Shown: positions 5,122 to 7,242 of the stretch, piece after piece | Layout of the letters: each line of letters begins with the position of its first letter | How positions within the stretch are numbered: the first letter of the stretch is position 1 | Source: an uncultured Eubacteriales bacterium | Lineage (GTDB): Bacteria; Bacillota; Clostridia; Oscillospirales; CAG-272 | NCBI GenBank assembly: GCA_900546695.1 | Contig: URDX01000050.1 | Coordinates: forward strand, 1-7,242 | Length of the DNA stretch: 7,242 nt | Direction: 5' to 3' | Notes under the pieces: model-generated | Databases searched by the model: none | What the model saw: only the letters and a program-made list of their open reading frames with translations | Told to the model about the DNA's origin: nothing | Position numbers and translations under genes: made by a program

Positions 5122-6573
5122 TTACTGCTTCTTATCGCCGAGATTAAGCACCGAGATAGCGTCGGCGATGGTCTTTTCAAGGCCCTCTCTGCCGTACTTA
5201 TCGACCTCTGCCTTATTCTTCTCTCCGTGAGTAAGACAGCCCGCGCCGCCGATACAGCCGCCGATGCACGCCATACCCTCGATAAAGTTCGCGTCGAGCA
5301 GGTTCTTCGACTTCTTAAGCAGTGCGACCTTGCACTGCTCAATACCGTCGCACGCGCAAGCCTTGAGCTCGAAATCGGCATCACCGTGCTCACGCAGGCC
5401 CTCTGCAACAGCATCGGAAAGTCCGCCGCTGCGCGCGAAAATTCTTCCGTAGTAGGATGCGTTGTCTAGAACGCCCTCCTCAAGCGTGGTAATATCAATA
5501 TCCTTTGAATCAAAGAGCGCCTGCAGTTCCTCAAAGGTCATTGCGACATCGACGTACTCACGCACGGTATCCTTCTGCACCTCGCACTTCTTAGCAGTGC
5601 ACGGTCCGATAAATACGACCTTACAGCCGGGCTCGCTCTCCTTGAGATACTTAGCGAGCGTAGCCATAGGCGAGAGGTTGTGCGAGACGTGCGGGAGCAG
5701 GCTCGGGAAGCTCTTTTCGATATAGCTTACAAATGCGGGGCAGCAGGAGCTGGTCAGGAAGCCCTTCTCGACGAGCTCGCGGCTCTCTGCGTCCGCGACC
5801 ATATCCGCGCCGAGCGCAGCCTCGATAACGGTATGGAAGCCGAGCTCCTTAAGACCCGTGATGACCTGTCCGAGCTTTGCATAAGAGAACTGGCTCGAGA
5901 TAGATGGGGCAACAACCGCATAGACCTTGTATTTCTCGTTGCCCTCGCTCTTCTTGATAAGATCGATGGCATCGAGGATGAACGACTTGTCCATGATAGC
6001 GCCGAACGGGCACTGATATACACATGCGCCGCAGGAAATGCAAGTCTCGTTGTCGATGGACGCCGCCTTTTCCTCGTTCATATGTATAGCCTTGATCTTG
6101 CAGGCGTTCTCGCAGGGGCGCTTACGGCTGATGATAGCGGTGTAGGGACAGACCTTTGCGCACGCGCCGCACTCCTTGCACTTGCTCTTGTCGATGTGCG
6201 CGACGTGATGCTCGTCCGACGTGATAGCGCCGAAGCGGCAGGCGTCCTCACAGCGGTGAGCGAGACAGCCACGGCATGCGTTTGTGACCTCATAACCGCC
6301 CATCGGGCATTCGTCGCAGGCGCTCTCTATGACCTCGATGATGTTGGGGTTATCCTTGTTTCCGCCCATAGCGAGCTTTACTCTCTCGCCGAGAATAGCC
6401 CTCTCCTTATAAACGCAGCAGCGCATTGTGGGTGTGTTTCCGGGCACTATCATTTTCGGAATGTCCATAACGTTTTCCATCAGGCGATCATTCCATGCGA
6501 GGCGCGCGACCTCACGGAGTACCTTATATTTCAGATGCTGTACCTTTGTGTCGAACTTATAAGTATTCTGCAT
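5122..6573 (-). CDS. Monomeric [FeFe] hydrogenase, group-B-like
   Basis: The 483-residue enzyme catalyses reversible H2 production/oxidation at a cytoplasmic H-cluster, presumably exchanging electrons with ferredoxin. Fe-S ligand sets are visible: C86/C89, C100/C103/C108/C112, a ferredoxin motif C132/C135/C138/C142, C154/C158, and a second ferredoxin motif C178/C181/C184/C188. The H-cluster domain has L1 TSSCCPAF (C277 for proton transfer, C278 as ligand), L2 GPCTAKKCE (C325, K328) and L3 MACIGGCIGGAGC (C436, C440). The Gly before PC in L2, where group A enzymes have Met, and the GAGC end of L3 point to group B. No maturase genes (HydE/F/G) are in the window. The start is set by the usual N-terminus (FDTKVQHLKYKVLREVARLAW). 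It has no close Shine-Dalgarno; GAAAGG lies 35 bases upstream. The gene is probably co-transcribed with the upstream phosphatase. Confidence 0.95.
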   Translation of the reverse strand: MQNTYKFDTKVQHLKYKVLREVARLAWNDRLMENVMDIPKMIVPGNTPTMRCCVYKERAILGERVKLAMGGNKDNPNIIEVIESACDECPMGGYEVTNACRGCLAHRCEDACRFGAITSDEHHVAHIDKSKCKECGACAKVCPYTAIISRKRPCENACKIKAIHMNEEKAASIDNETCISCGACVYQCPFGAIMDKSFILDAIDLIKKSEGNEKYKVYAVVAPSISSQFSYAKLGQVITGLKELGFHTVIEAALGADMVADAESRELVEKGFLTSSCCPAFVSYIEKSFPSLLPHVSHNLSPMATLAKYLKESEPGCKVVFIGPCTAKKCEVQKDTVREYVDVAMTFEELQALFDSKDIDITTLEEGVLDNASYYGRIFARSGGLSDAVAEGLREHGDADFELKACACDGIEQCKVALLKKSKNLLDANFIEGMACIGGCIGGAGCLTHGEKNKAEVDKYGREGLEKTIADAISVLNLGDKKQ

Positions 6574-6586
6574 TACTGTTTGCCAT

Positions 6587-6606
6587 AGCTACGCTCTGCG
6601 ATAGCT
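6587..6606 (-). promoter_or_regulatory. Hairpin between distal Shine-Dalgarno and hydrogenase start codon
   Basis: On the minus strand, AGCTATCGC, AGA and GCGTAGCT fold into an 8-bp stem with one bulged T and a 3-base loop. It sits directly after GAAAGGAA (6614 to 6607), the only Shine-Dalgarno-like sequence near the hydrogenase start, and 13 bases before the ATG at 6573. Folding would shorten the effective SD-to-start distance from about 35 to about 15 bases. The hairpin is clear; its role is inference. Confidence 0.45.
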
Positions 6607-6737
6607 TTCCTTTCAATGGTTCTTTTTCCGGCGGCGAAAACACGCCGATGCGCTGTTTATTTATCGTCCCGCACGGCACAGCCGCAGCGCACGGGATGCG
6701 TCAGGGAGCGGCAGCGCCGCCCGCCCGTCAACAAAGA

Positions 6738-7242
6738 TCAGAAATAGCTTACCTTGATACGTTTTCCCATCTGCCTCAGACACTCTGACAGCTCCTTTAC
6801 AAGATTCATCTTGATATTGAAGTTGATCGGCAGATCGGGGTTTTGATGCGCGGGGTTGACCGCTCTTCCGACATAGAAGTTGATATCGGTCGCCTCCTCG
6901 AACAGCATCCGACAGATGAGAGACGCGCCGTCGCGGCGGTAGCCCCACTCCGAATACAGCTCGTTTCCCGCGAGCGAATCCTTTGCGTACTCTATCACCT
7001 TATTTACGGTGATAACGCCCTCCGTGACGAGGTCTACACCCTCTATCTCCGCCGTCGGCGGAATATCGCCGCTCTCGAAATTCAGGCTCGGTACGAGCGG
7101 CTTTCCGAGATATGCAGCCGCTATCGAGGCGGTCGTTCCGCCGCAAACGATGTGCTTTCCTTCCTTTGAGAAGAAGAGCGACATCATTCTGTCGCAGTCG
7201 TCGCGGTTGCGCGGGGGCCCGAAGAGAATGTTCATCGGCTCG
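6738..7242 (-). CDS. SpoIIE-family protein phosphatase, C-terminal part (5' end outside window)
   Basis: About 167 residues are visible; the frame is open through the right edge, so the start and the PP2C-type catalytic domain are not in the window. The visible part matches the extra C-terminal domain I associate with SpoIIE-family phosphatases next to [FeFe] hydrogenase genes: NILFGPPRNRDD, HIVCGGTTASIAAAYLG, EIEGVDLVTEGVITVNK, DGASLICRMLFEEATDI and FYVGRAVNPAHQNPDLP, ending KVSYF. The CGGTT and VGRAVNPAHQNPD blocks look like a ligand-binding or regulatory site, but no function is established to my knowledge. SpoIIE/PP2C proteins dephosphorylate Ser/Thr on anti-anti-sigma-type proteins in known cases. 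The ATG at 7233-7235 is internal because the preceding codons (Glu-Pro) continue the family sequence. The 164-base gap to the hydrogenase has no convincing terminator or promoter, suggesting co-transcription. Confidence 0.75.
   Translation of the reverse strand, partial: EPMNILFGPPRNRDDCDRMMSLFFSKEGKHIVCGGTTASIAAAYLGKPLVPSLNFESGDIPPTAEIEGVDLVTEGVITVNKVIEYAKDSLAGNELYSEWGYRRDGASLICRMLFEEATDINFYVGRAVNPAHQNPDLPINFNIKMNLVKELSECLRQMGKRIKVSYF

Noticed and set aside
5680..6588. 302-codon plus-strand frame opposite the hydrogenase
   Set aside because: Antisense of a definite hydrogenase; the translation is an Ala/Leu-rich mirror without family features.
6629..6695. Hairpins between phosphatase and hydrogenase (CGGCG/CGCCG at 6632-6647; TCCCGTGCG-type stem around 6667-6696) as terminators
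   Set aside because: Neither is followed by a T-run on the minus strand; the stems are short or rely on wobble pairs in GC-rich sequence.

Overview
The window looks like a chromosomal segment of an anaerobic, spore-lineage Clostridia bacterium, most likely an Oscillospirales/Ruminococcaceae-type gut organism. This rests on gene content: a monomeric group-B-like [FeFe] hydrogenase, a SpoIIE-family phosphatase, a DUF5685 protein beside a J-domain protein, and a clostridial-type rRNA leader. The DNA is GC-rich with long antisense open frames, which are mirrors of real genes. The species is not determinable from the window.

Layout. 1-344 has no protein gene. On the minus strand it holds a perfect-consensus promoter followed by an rRNA-type leader that runs off the left edge, so a 16S rRNA gene is expected just outside. 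It also holds an intrinsic terminator and two short tandem repeats. 345-2400 (minus) is a tight three-gene operon in transcription order: DUF5685 protein, J-domain/TPR protein with a cysteine-rich tail, and a small membrane protein resembling ECF-transporter S components. The stop/start overlap is 1 base, then the next gap is 8 bases, so translation is probably coupled. 2401-2724 is a divergent intergenic region with an A/T-rich segment, a G-U-containing hairpin, a good sigma-A promoter for the rightward gene, and a possible 9-codon leader ORF. 2725-4808 (plus) is a decaying locus: an XRE-type regulator whose DNA-binding domain carries two compensating frameshifts and a lost tryptophan, followed directly by a pseudogene of a large FtsX-type ABC transporter permease (missing N-terminus, two internal deletions, one amber codon). 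It ends in a strong terminator. 4809-5121 is a convergent intergenic region holding one terminator for each side and nothing else I recognise. 5122-6573 (minus) is the hydrogenase. Upstream of it is 6738-7242 (minus), the C-terminal part of a SpoIIE-family phosphatase cut by the right edge. The 164 bases between them hold a distal Shine-Dalgarno-like sequence and a hairpin but no convincing promoter.

How the genes may work together. The phosphatase and hydrogenase are probably co-transcribed redox and signalling genes. The XRE/permease pair appears to be a regulator and transporter locus in the process of being lost. The three-gene minus-strand operon is the best candidate for an undescribed system. 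The DUF5685 protein carries two Asp-rich motifs that look like those of squalene/phytoene synthases, next to a J-protein that ends in clustered cysteines and a multi-pass membrane protein.
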